The position numbers and the translations under genes are program-made. 64,000 nt of DNA from Oscillospiraceae bacterium. GTDB lineage: Bacteria > Bacillota > Clostridia > Oscillospirales > Ruminococcaceae. Below the pieces are notes generated by a model. That model made no database searches. It was given only the letters and a program-made list of their open reading frames with translations, and was not told the DNA's origin. The first letter of the stretch is position 1; each line of letters opens with the position of its first letter. Where the stretch lies: the NCBI GenBank assembly GCA_016298065.1, contig JAEDDN010000002.1:62001-126000 (forward strand), given 5' to 3'. Shown piece after piece: positions 51,201 to 60,277 of the stretch.

Positions 51201-52265
51201 ATGATACGATTTATGCGCAACACTTTTTCAGCCTTTTTAACAATACTTATATGCGCTTTAGTGCTGATTTTTTCGGGAGCAATATTTAACGGTGTAGTAA
51301 ACAGTATAAATCTTTGCCTTTGCACGCTTATACCGTCTATGTACTGCTTTATGGTGCTGGCAAATATTATAGAGGCTTCCTCGCTTTCATCGGCTGTGGG
51401 CAATATTTTTACACCTTTGGCAAAGTATATTTTTAAAATAAACAGAGAATGTTTTACCGTGTTTTTATTAAGCCTTTTAGGCGGTTATCCCGTGGGGGCA
51501 AGGCTTATTGCCAAAAAGGTTAAGGCAGGTGAAATTTCTCTTAAAACCGCCCAAAGAATGATGTATTACTGCGTAAACTGCAGTCCTGCTTTTTTAATAA
51601 GCGGTGTTTCAGCGGTTTTATGGCATAACATAAAGTCGGGCGTTATAATTTATCTGTCTCAGGTTGCGGTTTCTTTTTTATTCGGAGCGGTAACGGGATT
51701 ATTTAATAAAGATAAACAAAGCCTTGAAAGTAATATGCCGTCTAAAAGTTCTGCAAGCCACATTTTAGTAAGCTCGGTAAACGACGCCACAAGATCAATG
51801 ATTATTATATGCAGTTATGTTTTGCTGTTTGGCGGAATTTTTGCTTTTTTGGACCTTTTACCGATAGACAATGGCATATTACTTGTAATAAAAGGCTTTA
51901 GCGAGGTTACAATAGGCTGTCAGCTTGCAGGAGGATTACCCGAATTTTTAAGCTTTATCGCCGTAAGTGCTTTTACTTCCTTTGGCGGTATCTGCGTAAT
52001 TTTACAGATAAGCGCTATTACAAAGGGCAGTAAGATAAATATGTTTAAGTTTTTAATCTCAAAGGTAATTTACAGCCTTATCTGTACTTTAGTTGCAGTT
52101 AGCATATTTTTAAGAGAGGACCATTCGGTGGAGTGTTTTTCTCAGCCCGTACTACAAAACTGCAAATTTTATTCCGTATCCCCCATATCCTCTTTAATGC
52201 TAATATTTTTAGGAATAATGATGTTGTTTTTAAGCACGAAATCTGCTAAAATTAAATTAAAGTAA
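51201..52265 (+). CDS. ylbJ: Sporulation integral membrane protein YlbJ
   Basis: 354 residues from ATG 51201 with GGGGAG seven bases upstream (a TTG at 51198 is also in frame). About eight membrane helices. Family segments are LSLLGGYPVGARLIAKKVKAGEIS, CVNCSPAFLISGV and GGLPEFLSFIAVSAFTSFGGICVILQI. YlbJ has a Gate-domain transporter-like fold and is needed for heat-resistant spores; the transported substrate is unknown. Confidence 0.93.
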   Translation: MIRFMRNTFSAFLTILICALVLIFSGAIFNGVVNSINLCLCTLIPSMYCFMVLANIIEASSLSSAVGNIFTPLAKYIFKINRECFTVFLLSLLGGYPVGARLIAKKVKAGEISLKTAQRMMYYCVNCSPAFLISGVSAVLWHNIKSGVIIYLSQVAVSFLFGAVTGLFNKDKQSLESNMPSKSSASHILVSSVNDATRSMIIICSYVLLFGGIFAFLDLLPIDNGILLVIKGFSEVTIGCQLAGGLPEFLSFIAVSAFTSFGGICVILQISAITKGSKINMFKFLISKVIYSLICTLVAVSIFLREDHSVECFSQPVLQNCKFYSVSPISSLMLIFLGIMMLFLSTKSAKIKLK

Positions 52266-52283
52266 GTTTAGGGGGATTTTTTA

Positions 52284-52493
52284 ATGAAGCTTTTCGGTAA
52301 TAAAATAGAACCCAGCTGTTGTTATTGCGAGGTAGGAAAGGAAACTGCCGACAAACAAATGGTGCTTTGTCAAAAGTGCGGTATTGTTGCGCCTTATTAC
52401 AGCTGTAAGCATTTTAAATATGCCCCGTTAAAGAGAATTCCCAGAAAAACAGGCGTTTTGCCTAAGTTTACTAAAGATGACTTTGCCTTATAA
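52284..52493 (+). CDS. Small zinc-ribbon-like protein
   Basis: 69 residues: CCYCEVG near residue 12, VLCQKCGIV near 28, then YYSCKHFKYAPLKRIPRK. Two CXXC pairs indicate a zinc ribbon. GGGGG precedes the ATG and the gap to ylbJ is 18 bases, so it is likely cotranscribed with it. I do not recognise the family; the spore link is inferred from position only. Confidence 0.7.
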   Translation: MKLFGNKIEPSCCYCEVGKETADKQMVLCQKCGIVAPYYSCKHFKYAPLKRIPRKTGVLPKFTKDDFAL

Positions 52494-52527
52494 TTAAAAT
52501 AAGGCTCTTATAATATTTGTTATGAAA

Positions 52528-52557
52528 TACCCCCACAGGCTTTAGCCTGTGGGGGTA
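52528..52557. terminator. GC-rich palindrome 1 between small zinc gene and clpE
   Basis: Perfect 13-bp stem TACCCCCACAGGC / GCCTGTGGGGGTA with 4-base TTTA loop. No T run follows on the plus strand, so it may be a terminator or an mRNA 3'-end protecting hairpin. Confidence 0.6.
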
Positions 52558-52576
52558 ACTTTAGCTCTTTGCCATA

Positions 52577-52611
52577 AAATATCCCCACTGACTATATCAG
52601 TGGGGATATTT
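52577..52611. terminator. GC-rich palindrome 2 between small zinc gene and clpE
   Basis: Perfect 15-bp stem AAATATCCCCACTGA / TCAGTGGGGATATTT with 5-base loop. On the minus strand it is followed by TTAT, on the plus strand by ACTTTTACA. Likely terminator for the convergent pair. A further weak pair TAACTTT/AAAGTTA (52622-52656) adjoins the clpE stop. Confidence 0.65.
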
Positions 52612-52659
52612 ACTTTTACATTAACTTTGTGTTGTAACACCTTGCAGTTAAAGTTATTT

Positions 52660-54957
52660 CTATTCGGTCTTTAATTTAAGCCCGTCATCATCAGCGCTTA
52701 AAGACAATACCTTAGGCATATTTTCAAAGCTTTTAATAAGCTCGTTTGCAATTAAATCTTCCACATGCTTTCTGATTATTTTCCTTAAATCTCTTGCGCC
52801 GTATTTACCGCCGTCGGCAAGTAAGGTAAGCTTACTTAAAGCTTTATCGTCGTATTTTAGGGCTATTCCCTTATCTTCAAGCGACTCTTTTAGCTCGTCT
52901 AACATAAATGAGGCTATCTTCATAAGATCCTTTTCGGTTAAGGCGTTAAACACAACGATTTCGTCTACCCTACCTAAAAATTCGGGGCGCAAAAATTCTC
53001 TTAAGGCCTTTTGAGCCTTGTCCTTTGCGACCTCGTTAGAAGTCTTATTAAAGCCTACTATACCGCCCTTTTCGGTTGAACCTGCGTTAGAGGTCATAAC
53101 GATAACGGTATTTTCAAAGTTTACCGTTCTGCCCTGTGCGTCTGTAACTCTGCCCTCGTCAAGTATCTGCAAAAGCAGGTTCATAATATCGGGGTGAGCC
53201 TTTTCGATTTCGTCAAAAAGTATAACCGAATAAGGCTTTCTTCTTACCTTTTCGGTAAGCTGACCTGCTTCGTCATAGCCGATATATCCCGGAGGCGAGC
53301 CTATTAGCTTTGATACTGCGTGCTTTTCCATATACTCGGTCATATCAAGCCTTATTAAAGGGTCAACCGAATCAAAAAGCTCGTTTGCAAGCACCTTTAC
53401 AAGCTCGGTTTTACCCACGCCCGTAGGTCCTACAAATATAAAGGATGCAGGGCGTTTAACCTTTGAAAGCTGAATCCTTGTGCGCTTGATTGCGTTTGCC
53501 ACCTCAGCTACAGCTTCGTCTTGACCTACTATTTTAGCCTTTAATCTATCCTCTAAGGTAGCTATTTTATGATATTCATTTTCCTCGATTTTAGCGGCAG
53601 GTATGCCTGTCCAAAGCTCGATAACCTTAGACAAATCCGCAACCTCTACCTGTATATCGCTTATCTTCGGTTTTAGCTCTTCGAGCTTCTTCTCGAGTGT
53701 AAAGATATTCTGCTTTACATCTGCTATCTTTTCATAATCGAGCTGTTCTACCTGCTCTTCAAGCTCCTGCAAAGCTTCATTTTGCACCTTTAGCTCATCG
53801 GATATGCTTTCGTACTCGGCGAGTTCTTTATTTCTTATGGAACAACACGAACAAGCCTCATCCAGCAAATCTATAGCCTTATCGGGAAGATAACGGTCGG
53901 TGATGTATTTTTCCGACATATTGGCGGCTAAGCTTACAATATAGTCCGACACCTTTACCTTGTGGTGCTCCTCGTAATATTTTTTTACACCTTTTAAAAC
54001 GTCTATGGTTTCGGAGATTGTAGGCTCGTTTACGGTAACGGGCTGAAATCTTCTTTCCAAGGCAGAATCCTTTTCAATGTGCTTTCTGTATTCGTTAAAG
54101 GTGGTTGCGCCTATAACCTGTATTTCTCCTCTTGAAAGCGCAGGCTTTAAAATATTAGCGGCACTTAAAGAGCCTTCGGAATCGCCTGTTCCTACAATGG
54201 TGTGTATCTCATCTATAAACAAAATGACGTTTCCTGCTTTTTTAACCTCGTCAATTAGCCCCTTTACCCTGCTTTCAAACTGACCTCTAAACTGAGTTCC
54301 TGCTACCAACGCTGTCATATCCAAAAGATAAAGCTCTTTGTCTTTTAGTCTAAACGGCACATCCGATGAAACAATTTTTTGAGCAATTCCCTCGGCGATA
54401 GCGGTTTTACCTACGCCCGGCTCACCTATAAGACAGGGATTGTTCTTGGTCCTACGGCTTAAAATCTGAACCATACGGTAAATTTCTTTATCTCTGCCGA
54501 TTATATTATCGAGTTTACCGTTTCTTGCCTTTTCGGTAAGATTGTTGCAGTATTGATTTAAAAATTTTCTTTGGGGTTTTTGAGGCTCTGACTTTTTATT
54601 CTTTTTACCGTTAGTTTTTTTATCTCCTTTAGTTTCCTCTGCCGTAATATTTTCGCCTTCATCGGCAGAATCGGTACTGCCGCCCATAATACTGCCAAAC
54701 ATATTCTTCATAAAGTTAGGCATTGTATCGGCGCCGCCCGGCTCGAACATATCGTCGCCTGCAAATTCGGAAAGCTGTTCCTCTGCAAGCTCTAATTCCT
54801 CTTCGGATATACCCATTTGTTCAATAAGTGAATTTATATTAGGAACGCCTATCTCTCTGGCGCACGGTATGCAGTAACCCTCGTTTACGGGCTTGTCGCC
54901 GTCAAGCTTAGACACAAATAAAACTGCCATTCTCTTTTTACATCTGCTGCATTTCAT
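52660..54957 (-). CDS. clpE: ClpE-like AAA+ ATPase with N-terminal zinc finger
   Basis: 765 residues from ATG 54957 (MKCSRCKKRM). The N-terminal CXXC...CXXC zinc finger of ClpE/McsA type (residues 3-34) replaces the Clp-N repeats of ClpC. An acidic and basic linker (about 45-125) precedes AAA-1 (GEPGVGKTA; LFIDEIHTIVG), a middle coiled coil (about 390-450) and AAA-2 (GPTGVGKTE; LFDEIEKAHP). A VGF tripeptide after TSNAG is the likely ClpP contact. Unfolds damaged proteins for ClpP. AGGAG is 11 bases from the ATG; no CtsR or CIRCE site is visible. TATAAT lies in the upstream gap but without a clear -35. Confidence 0.88.
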   Translation of the reverse strand: MKCSRCKKRMAVLFVSKLDGDKPVNEGYCIPCAREIGVPNINSLIEQMGISEEELELAEEQLSEFAGDDMFEPGGADTMPNFMKNMFGSIMGGSTDSADEGENITAEETKGDKKTNGKKNKKSEPQKPQRKFLNQYCNNLTEKARNGKLDNIIGRDKEIYRMVQILSRRTKNNPCLIGEPGVGKTAIAEGIAQKIVSSDVPFRLKDKELYLLDMTALVAGTQFRGQFESRVKGLIDEVKKAGNVILFIDEIHTIVGTGDSEGSLSAANILKPALSRGEIQVIGATTFNEYRKHIEKDSALERRFQPVTVNEPTISETIDVLKGVKKYYEEHHKVKVSDYIVSLAANMSEKYITDRYLPDKAIDLLDEACSCCSIRNKELAEYESISDELKVQNEALQELEEQVEQLDYEKIADVKQNIFTLEKKLEELKPKISDIQVEVADLSKVIELWTGIPAAKIEENEYHKIATLEDRLKAKIVGQDEAVAEVANAIKRTRIQLSKVKRPASFIFVGPTGVGKTELVKVLANELFDSVDPLIRLDMTEYMEKHAVSKLIGSPPGYIGYDEAGQLTEKVRRKPYSVILFDEIEKAHPDIMNLLLQILDEGRVTDAQGRTVNFENTVIVMTSNAGSTEKGGIVGFNKTSNEVAKDKAQKALREFLRPEFLGRVDEIVVFNALTEKDLMKIASFMLDELKESLEDKGIALKYDDKALSKLTLLADGGKYGARDLRKIIRKHVEDLIANELIKSFENMPKVLSLSADDDGLKLKTE

Positions 54958-55089
54958 TACTGTTAATACTCCTAACTGATTGCAATATATCATTTATATA
55001 GCTTATGCTTTTTAATATTATAATATCTCAATACAAAAAATAAGCAATAAATTTTTTATAAACACTTTATGACGAAATACTAAAAAAAA

Positions 55090-55794
55090 TTATATTTTAA
55101 AATTTACAAACGGATTTATGTCGCATAAAAATTTAAGTATATATGAATTTTGTTCATATACTTTTATCTGCTCGCCAAAGGCAAAAGGCAGTATTACACA
55201 TATTGCAAAGGCGATTACCAAAACTATCACCGCCCCGTCAACAAAGCCGAGCAAAGCGCCCATAAATGAATTTACCTTGCCGACAAAAGGCACCTTTTTG
55301 ATATTATACATACTCTTTGCGGTGCGTTTTACCACAATGCTAAGCACCGAAAAAAGCACAAAAAACAAAAGACTGCTTATAATTAAATTTATTATCGGCA
55401 TAAAAACCGAATCGGTTAGCCCTGCGGCAGTACTGCTTACAATGTCGTTTGTGGTATTTTGTATATTTACACTGTCGGGCAGATAAAAGCCTACAATATT
55501 GCTAAGCGCTGTAGGAAGGCTGTTTAAAAAATTTTGGGTGAGTTCCCCTGCGCTTGACGCTACAGGAAACTCAGAAAGTTTTTTTACAACTTGGTTTAAT
55601 ACCGGTTCTTTTATCGCTTTGCATATCATCTCGGTAAAAATCTTACTGCAGATACAAGCCACTACAAAGGCAATTATCTTGCCTAAAAAGCCAACAAGCA
55701 TTCCCGCAAAGCCTTTTTTATAGCCTATACATATGCCTACAACAATTATTAAGCCTAAAATTACATCAATTATAACAGGTATATAAATTTCCAT
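55090..55794 (-). CDS. CvpA-family membrane protein
   Basis: 234 residues with four to five hydrophobic helices. The N-terminal segment DVILGLIIVVGICIGYKKGFAGMLVGFLGKIIAFVVA and the later VKRTAKSMYNIKKVPFVGKVNSFMGALLGFVDGAVIV are the two CvpA-family regions. CvpA is linked to colicin V production or envelope stress in enterobacteria; the role in Firmicutes (YshB) is unclear. 25 bases after the DUF5711-type gene. Confidence 0.85.
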   Translation of the reverse strand: MEIYIPVIIDVILGLIIVVGICIGYKKGFAGMLVGFLGKIIAFVVACICSKIFTEMICKAIKEPVLNQVVKKLSEFPVASSAGELTQNFLNSLPTALSNIVGFYLPDSVNIQNTTNDIVSSTAAGLTDSVFMPIINLIISSLLFFVLFSVLSIVVKRTAKSMYNIKKVPFVGKVNSFMGALLGFVDGAVIVLVIAFAICVILPFAFGEQIKVYEQNSYILKFLCDINPFVNFKI

Positions 55795-55819
55795 AAATAC
55801 TCCCCGTAACCGTAAGGTG

Positions 55820-56962
55820 CTAATCCATTAACTGTAAAAATTCATTTCCCATTACTAAAATATTGTCATTACATCTTTGAGCCTTGTTATATCCGTTTGT
55901 GTTTTCATACGAGTTTAAACTTTCAAGCTCATAATTAAAGGCAGATATATTATTTTCTCCCACAACAATTATTCCGTCGTTGTCGCAGTAAATATCCACT
56001 ATCTTTTCGCCGTAAGAAGTTTCTTTATAAAGCCTTCCGTACTCGTCAAAAACAAGTATATCGTCAATCTGAGCGTCGGCAATATCACTGAGGGCGATTA
56101 CGGTGTAATCTTTTTGTGAGTTACAGATAAAATCAATGGAACTGTTTAGAGCATATTCGTTTAATACCTTTCCCTTTTTATCTATACAGTTAAGCGTATT
56201 ATCTCCCGCATACATTATGTTGTCCGAACTCTTTACGCTAATGTCAAGCGCCATAGAGCCCGGTATCTGACAAATCAAGGTTTCGCTTTGTTTATTTATG
56301 TCTATTTTATAGATGCTTGTTAAAAAGTCGCCGTTTTCGACATTTTGGGTTGCTACGATAATATCGTTATTGTCAATAAAATCTACACTCATAATATATT
56401 CCTGAGCCGAGTGCCAAACATAAAGCTTGTTTAATTTTTTGTCAAAAACAGTAACGCTTCCCTTATATCTTGATTCCTCGGTAACAACTGCAATATAGTT
56501 ACTGTCGTTCATTTTACACATAAGTATTTTTTCGTCGGTCTTTATAGGGTCTAAGCGACTATTCCCGCTTTTATTGTCAAGCCTTATTGTATATCCGCCC
56601 AAATCGTAGGTTAAGATTTTCTGACCTGCTTTTACCGATACCGGATTAGTACAGCCGTGTTTAAAAGAGGTTATCTTTTTTGCCCTCGCAGTATAATAGC
56701 AAAGCTCTGAATTAGTAGTAACTATGATGTTTGAATCTATAGTATTAAGGTCTAAAACCGACAAATCCGCAACATTTACAGGAAATTTTGAGGAGTCTTT
56801 GTCCTCATAGGAATTTACCTTAGAAATGGAATTTATCACAAAAATTCCGACTGCGGCAAGTATAATAAGAATAGCTGCAATCACAATTTTTATTATGCGC
56901 TTTTTTCTTTTTTTCTTTTTGCGGTATTGTTCGATACTGTTTATATTGCTAAGCTCTCCCAA
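55820..56962 (-). CDS. Membrane-anchored beta-propeller-like protein (DUF5711 type)
   Basis: 380 residues. A basic N-terminus (YRKKKKRKKRIIKI) and one helix at about 24-46 give an inside-to-outside anchor. The external part is a series of beta repeats such as NDIIVATQNVENGDF, NIMYAGDNTLNCIDKKG and DGIIVVGENNISAF, as in a propeller. I believe it belongs to DUF5711, whose function is unknown. It lies between truA and the CvpA-type gene, 24 bases after truA, so an envelope role in a shared operon is possible. Confidence 0.7.
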   Translation of the reverse strand: MGELSNINSIEQYRKKKKRKKRIIKIVIAAILIILAAVGIFVINSISKVNSYEDKDSSKFPVNVADLSVLDLNTIDSNIIVTTNSELCYYTARAKKITSFKHGCTNPVSVKAGQKILTYDLGGYTIRLDNKSGNSRLDPIKTDEKILMCKMNDSNYIAVVTEESRYKGSVTVFDKKLNKLYVWHSAQEYIMSVDFIDNNDIIVATQNVENGDFLTSIYKIDINKQSETLICQIPGSMALDISVKSSDNIMYAGDNTLNCIDKKGKVLNEYALNSSIDFICNSQKDYTVIALSDIADAQIDDILVFDEYGRLYKETSYGEKIVDIYCDNDGIIVVGENNISAFNYELESLNSYENTNGYNKAQRCNDNILVMGNEFLQLMD

Positions 56963-56986
56963 TTTTATAAAGCCTGCCTTTCTTTA

Positions 56987-57724
56987 TTATTCGTATAAAA
57001 CTCTGTTTAAATAAAGTCCTTTAGCCTGTGCGGTTTTACCTGCGTTTTGCCTGTTTTTTGAAGCTATAATATCGGGAATGGCGTCGGGGGCTATTACGCC
57101 CTCGTTTATTCTTATTAAAGTACCCACCATTATCCTTACCATATTGTATAAAAAGCCGTTTCCGAGCACTCTGAAAATCACCATATCGCCCTCACGGTAA
57201 ATTTCACATTCATATATTGTCCTGACAGTAGGAATATCTTTGCCTCCTGCCGAACAAAACGCCTTAAAGTCATGAGTGCCCAAAAAGTCCTTGCAGGCTT
57301 TATTTAAAAGCTCAATATCAAGATTATATCCGTATTGATACACCATATTTTGCATAAAGGGATTTTTTATTTTGCTGTTCCAGATTTTATATATATATTC
57401 CTTTGCCTTTGCGTTATATCTGCTGTGAAAATCAAGGTCTGCCTCAACGCAGGAATTAACGCAAATATCAGCAGGCAGAGCCCTATTCATAGCATAAACA
57501 AATCTGTCGCAGGGAATGGAGTTTTCGGTTTTCATATTAAAATAATAGCTGTTTGCGTGTACGCCGGTATCGGTGCGTGAACAGCCGACAATATCCTCTC
57601 TTACGCCAATCACTCGCTCGATTGCGTCCTGCAAAATCTGCGCTACGGCAACGGCATTTTTTTGTACCTGATAGCCGTGATAATTCGCTCCGTTAAAGGA
57701 TATATTTACAAGCAGATTTCTCAT
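56987..57724 (-). CDS. truA: tRNA pseudouridine synthase A
   Basis: 245 residues. The catalytic Asp is in CSRTDTGVHA (Asp52), with NISFNGANYHGYQ at the N terminus, YIYKIWN, FMVRIMVG-like FLYNMVRIMVGTL. Makes pseudouridine at positions 38-40 of tRNA. Follows ecfT by 19 bases, as in B. subtilis, where ecfA1-ecfA2-ecfT-truA are also adjacent. Confidence 0.96.
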   Translation of the reverse strand: MRNLLVNISFNGANYHGYQVQKNAVAVAQILQDAIERVIGVREDIVGCSRTDTGVHANSYYFNMKTENSIPCDRFVYAMNRALPADICVNSCVEADLDFHSRYNAKAKEYIYKIWNSKIKNPFMQNMVYQYGYNLDIELLNKACKDFLGTHDFKAFCSAGGKDIPTVRTIYECEIYREGDMVIFRVLGNGFLYNMVRIMVGTLIRINEGVIAPDAIPDIIASKNRQNAGKTAQAKGLYLNRVLYE

Positions 57725-57743
57725 AAATAACTGTTCCTCTTAA

Positions 57744-58544
57744 TTAAAACAAAATGTTAAACGCTATAATTACGCCGAAAGTTATAGCTACTACGGCAAG
57801 TGCTAAAAAGTCAACTGATGAAAATTTAAGTATTTTCATTCTCGTTCTGCCCTCGCCGCCTTGATAGCACCTGCATTCCATAGCAAGCGCCAACTCCTCC
57901 GCACGCCTGAACGCACTTATAAAAAGCGGTACCAAAACAGGTACAAGAGCCTTTGAGCGCTTAATAATTCCGCCCGATTCCAAATCGGCTCCCCTCGCCT
58001 TTTGAGCAGACATAATTTTGTCCGTTTCCTCGATAAGAGTCGGGATAAATCGCAAGGCAATGGTCATCATCATAGCCATTTCGTGAACGGGAAATCTTAT
58101 CTTTTTAAGTGGTGACATAAGCCTTTCGATTCCGTCGGTTAAGGAAATCGGCGACGTCGTATAGGTTAATATTGACGTGCCCATTATAAGAATTATAACT
58201 CTAAAGCTCATTCTAAGTGCAATATCTATTCCCTCGTAGGTTATATTTATGATGCCGTAAGAAAAAATCGGAGTACCTGCAACAAAAAACAAGTTTAACA
58301 CCGAGGTAAAAATGATAAGCGGTAATATAGGCTTTATGCTCTTTAAAAGAAATTTTATGTGTATTTTTGATATAAGCACTACCGCCAATACAAAAACTAA
58401 AGTTACTGCAAAGCCTGCCCAGTTACCTGCGACAAAAAGCATTACAATAAATAAAATTGTCAGTATTATTTTCATTCTCGGGTCCATTCTGTGTATAACG
58501 GAATTTCCCGGAAAATACTGTCCTAAGGTAATATCTCTAATCAT
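57744..58544 (-). CDS. ecfT: ECF transporter transmembrane subunit EcfT
   Basis: 266 residues, about five membrane helices. The coupling-helix motifs are AQKARGADL (A-R-G) and AMECRCYQGG (here RCY instead of ARG). Scaffold that joins the two ATPases to exchangeable vitamin-binding S components; no S component is in the window. Its start overlaps the ecfA2 end by 8 bases. Confidence 0.93.
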   Translation of the reverse strand: MIRDITLGQYFPGNSVIHRMDPRMKIILTILFIVMLFVAGNWAGFAVTLVFVLAVVLISKIHIKFLLKSIKPILPLIIFTSVLNLFFVAGTPIFSYGIINITYEGIDIALRMSFRVIILIMGTSILTYTTSPISLTDGIERLMSPLKKIRFPVHEMAMMMTIALRFIPTLIEETDKIMSAQKARGADLESGGIIKRSKALVPVLVPLFISAFRRAEELALAMECRCYQGGEGRTRMKILKFSSVDFLALAVVAITFGVIIAFNILF

Positions 58545-59406
58545 TCAGGACGCCTCCTTTTTTTGAAAGAAGCTCCAAAATTCTTTCTTTTGCGTAGTCG
58601 GTGGTATACACATTATCGGGAACGTCTACACCGTTTTTTATAAGCGTATGAAAAACATTTGTCACCTGCGGAACATTAAGCCCCATAGCCTTTAGCTTGT
58701 CATAACGCTTAAAGATATTTTCGGTGGTGTCAAAATCAAAAACCTTTGACTTATTCATCACCAAAACTTTTTTGGCAAATCTCGCAATATCCTCCATACT
58801 ATGAGATACTAATAAAACCGTACTGCCTGTTTTTTTATGATATTCCTTGATTTGATTTAATATCTTATCTCTGCCCTTCGGATCAAGACCTGCCGTAGGC
58901 TCGTCCAAAATAAGTACCTTCGGGCGCATAGCGATAACGCCTGCTATCGCTACCCTGCGCTTTTGTCCGCCTGACAGATCGAAGGGACTTTTTTCTTTAA
59001 ATTCTTCGCTAAGCCCTGTAAACGCCATAGCTTCGTTTACTCTGTCGTCTATTTCCCTTTTTGTAAGTCCCATATTGCCCGGGCCAAACGCTATATCCTT
59101 ATATACCGTTTCCTCAAAAAGCTGATGTTCGGGGTACTGAAATACAAGCCCTACCTCAAATCTTACCTTAAGTACATCGCCTTTATTTGCCCAAATATCC
59201 TTACCGTTTACATATACCTTTCCCGAGGTCGGCTTTAAAAGCCCGTTAAAGTGCTGTATAAGCGTCGATTTGCCTGAGCCTGTATGCCCGATAACCCCGA
59301 CAAAATCGCCTTCTTGAATTTCTATATTTACATCATCTACAGCTACCTTTTCAAAGGGTGTACCGCTGCTGTAGGTGTATGTTAAATTTTCGGTTTTTAT
59401 AATCAA
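58537..59406 (-). CDS. ecfA2: ECF transporter ATPase EcfA2
   Basis: About 290 residues. Walker A GHTGSGKST, Q-loop FQYPEHQLFEETV, signature LSGGQKRR, Walker B VLILDEPTAGLDPKG. The QYPE Q-loop is typical of EcfA2. A TTG at 59406, two bases after the ecfA1 stop and behind GGAGGAG, is the best start; the longer frame to 59445 overlaps ecfA1 and has no site. Confidence 0.92.
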   Translation of the reverse strand: MIIKTENLTYTYSSGTPFEKVAVDDVNIEIQEGDFVGVIGHTGSGKSTLIQHFNGLLKPTSGKVYVNGKDIWANKGDVLKVRFEVGLVFQYPEHQLFEETVYKDIAFGPGNMGLTKREIDDRVNEAMAFTGLSEEFKEKSPFDLSGGQKRRVAIAGVIAMRPKVLILDEPTAGLDPKGRDKILNQIKEYHKKTGSTVLLVSHSMEDIARFAKKVLVMNKSKVFDFDTTENIFKRYDKLKAMGLNVPQVTNVFHTLIKNGVDVPDNVYTTDYAKERILELLSKKGGVLND

Positions 59407-59408
59407 TA

Positions 59409-60251
59409 TTACTCCTCCAACAGCCTTTGAAGCTCTTTTACACATTCTTCTTCGGTTATAATGTCACAGGGCACATTAACACCGTTTTGTCTTAATTTAT
59501 AACAAAGCTCTGTAACCTGCGGAACATCAAGACCTAAATCCTTTAGCTTTTCAACCTGTGAAAACACCTCTTTAGGCGTGCCCTCCATAACCTTTTTTGT
59601 GTGGTCTACAACCACTATTCTGTCCGCAAGTGCCGCCTCGTCCATATAGTGAGTTATTATTATAACAGTAGTTTTATATTCTTTGTTTAATTCCATTATC
59701 GTGTTTAGAACCTCACGCCTGCCCTTTGGGTCGAGCATAGCGGTAGGCTCGTCGAGCACAATACATTTTGGGCGCATAGCGATAACGCCGGCTATCGCAA
59801 CCCTCTGCTTTTGTCCGCCGGAAAGCTGATGCGGTGCATGCTCTCTAAACTTGTACATATCGACTTTTTTTAAAGCGTCGTCTACTCTTTGCCTGATTTG
59901 TTGAGGATCAACCCCCAAATTTTCCAAAGCAAAGGCAACGTCCTCCTCAACTATCGTGGCGACAATCTGGTTGTCGGGATTTTGAAACACCATACCCACA
60001 CGCTGACGAATATTAAAAAGCTCGTCGTCTTCACAAGTGTCCAAGCCGTCTACTATACACCTTCCCGAAGTGGGAACAAGTATCGCATTAAAATGCTTTG
60101 CAAGGGTTGACTTACCCGAGCCATTATGTCCCAAAACTGCGACAAACTCACCCTCGTTAACGTCAAGGTCAATATCGTCCAAAGCAACATAAGTCTCTTC
60201 TTCGTTTTGATATTCAAATTTTAAATGCTCTGTATGAATTAAACTTTCCAA
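59409..60251 (-). CDS. ecfA1: ECF transporter ATPase EcfA1
   Basis: About 280 residues. Walker A GHNGSGKST, Q-loop FQNPDNQIVATIVEEDVAF, signature LSGGQKQR, Walker B CIVLDEPTAMLDPKG. The QNPDNQ Q-loop marks EcfA1. The frame is open to 60311 (overlapping the methyltransferase gene), but a TTG at 60251 (ESLIHTEHLKFEY) behind GGGA is the more plausible start; this is uncertain. First of ecfA1-ecfA2-ecfT-truA. Confidence 0.9.
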   Translation of the reverse strand: MESLIHTEHLKFEYQNEEETYVALDDIDLDVNEGEFVAVLGHNGSGKSTLAKHFNAILVPTSGRCIVDGLDTCEDDELFNIRQRVGMVFQNPDNQIVATIVEEDVAFALENLGVDPQQIRQRVDDALKKVDMYKFREHAPHQLSGGQKQRVAIAGVIAMRPKCIVLDEPTAMLDPKGRREVLNTIMELNKEYKTTVIIITHYMDEAALADRIVVVDHTKKVMEGTPKEVFSQVEKLKDLGLDVPQVTELCYKLRQNGVNVPCDIITEEECVKELQRLLEE

Positions 60252-60277
60252 TTTTTTTAAGTCCCAATCTAAGTTTA

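Noticed and set aside
54958..55089. CtsR or HrcA operator before clpE
   Set aside because: Neither tandem GTCAAA heptads nor a CIRCE-type repeat is present in the gap.
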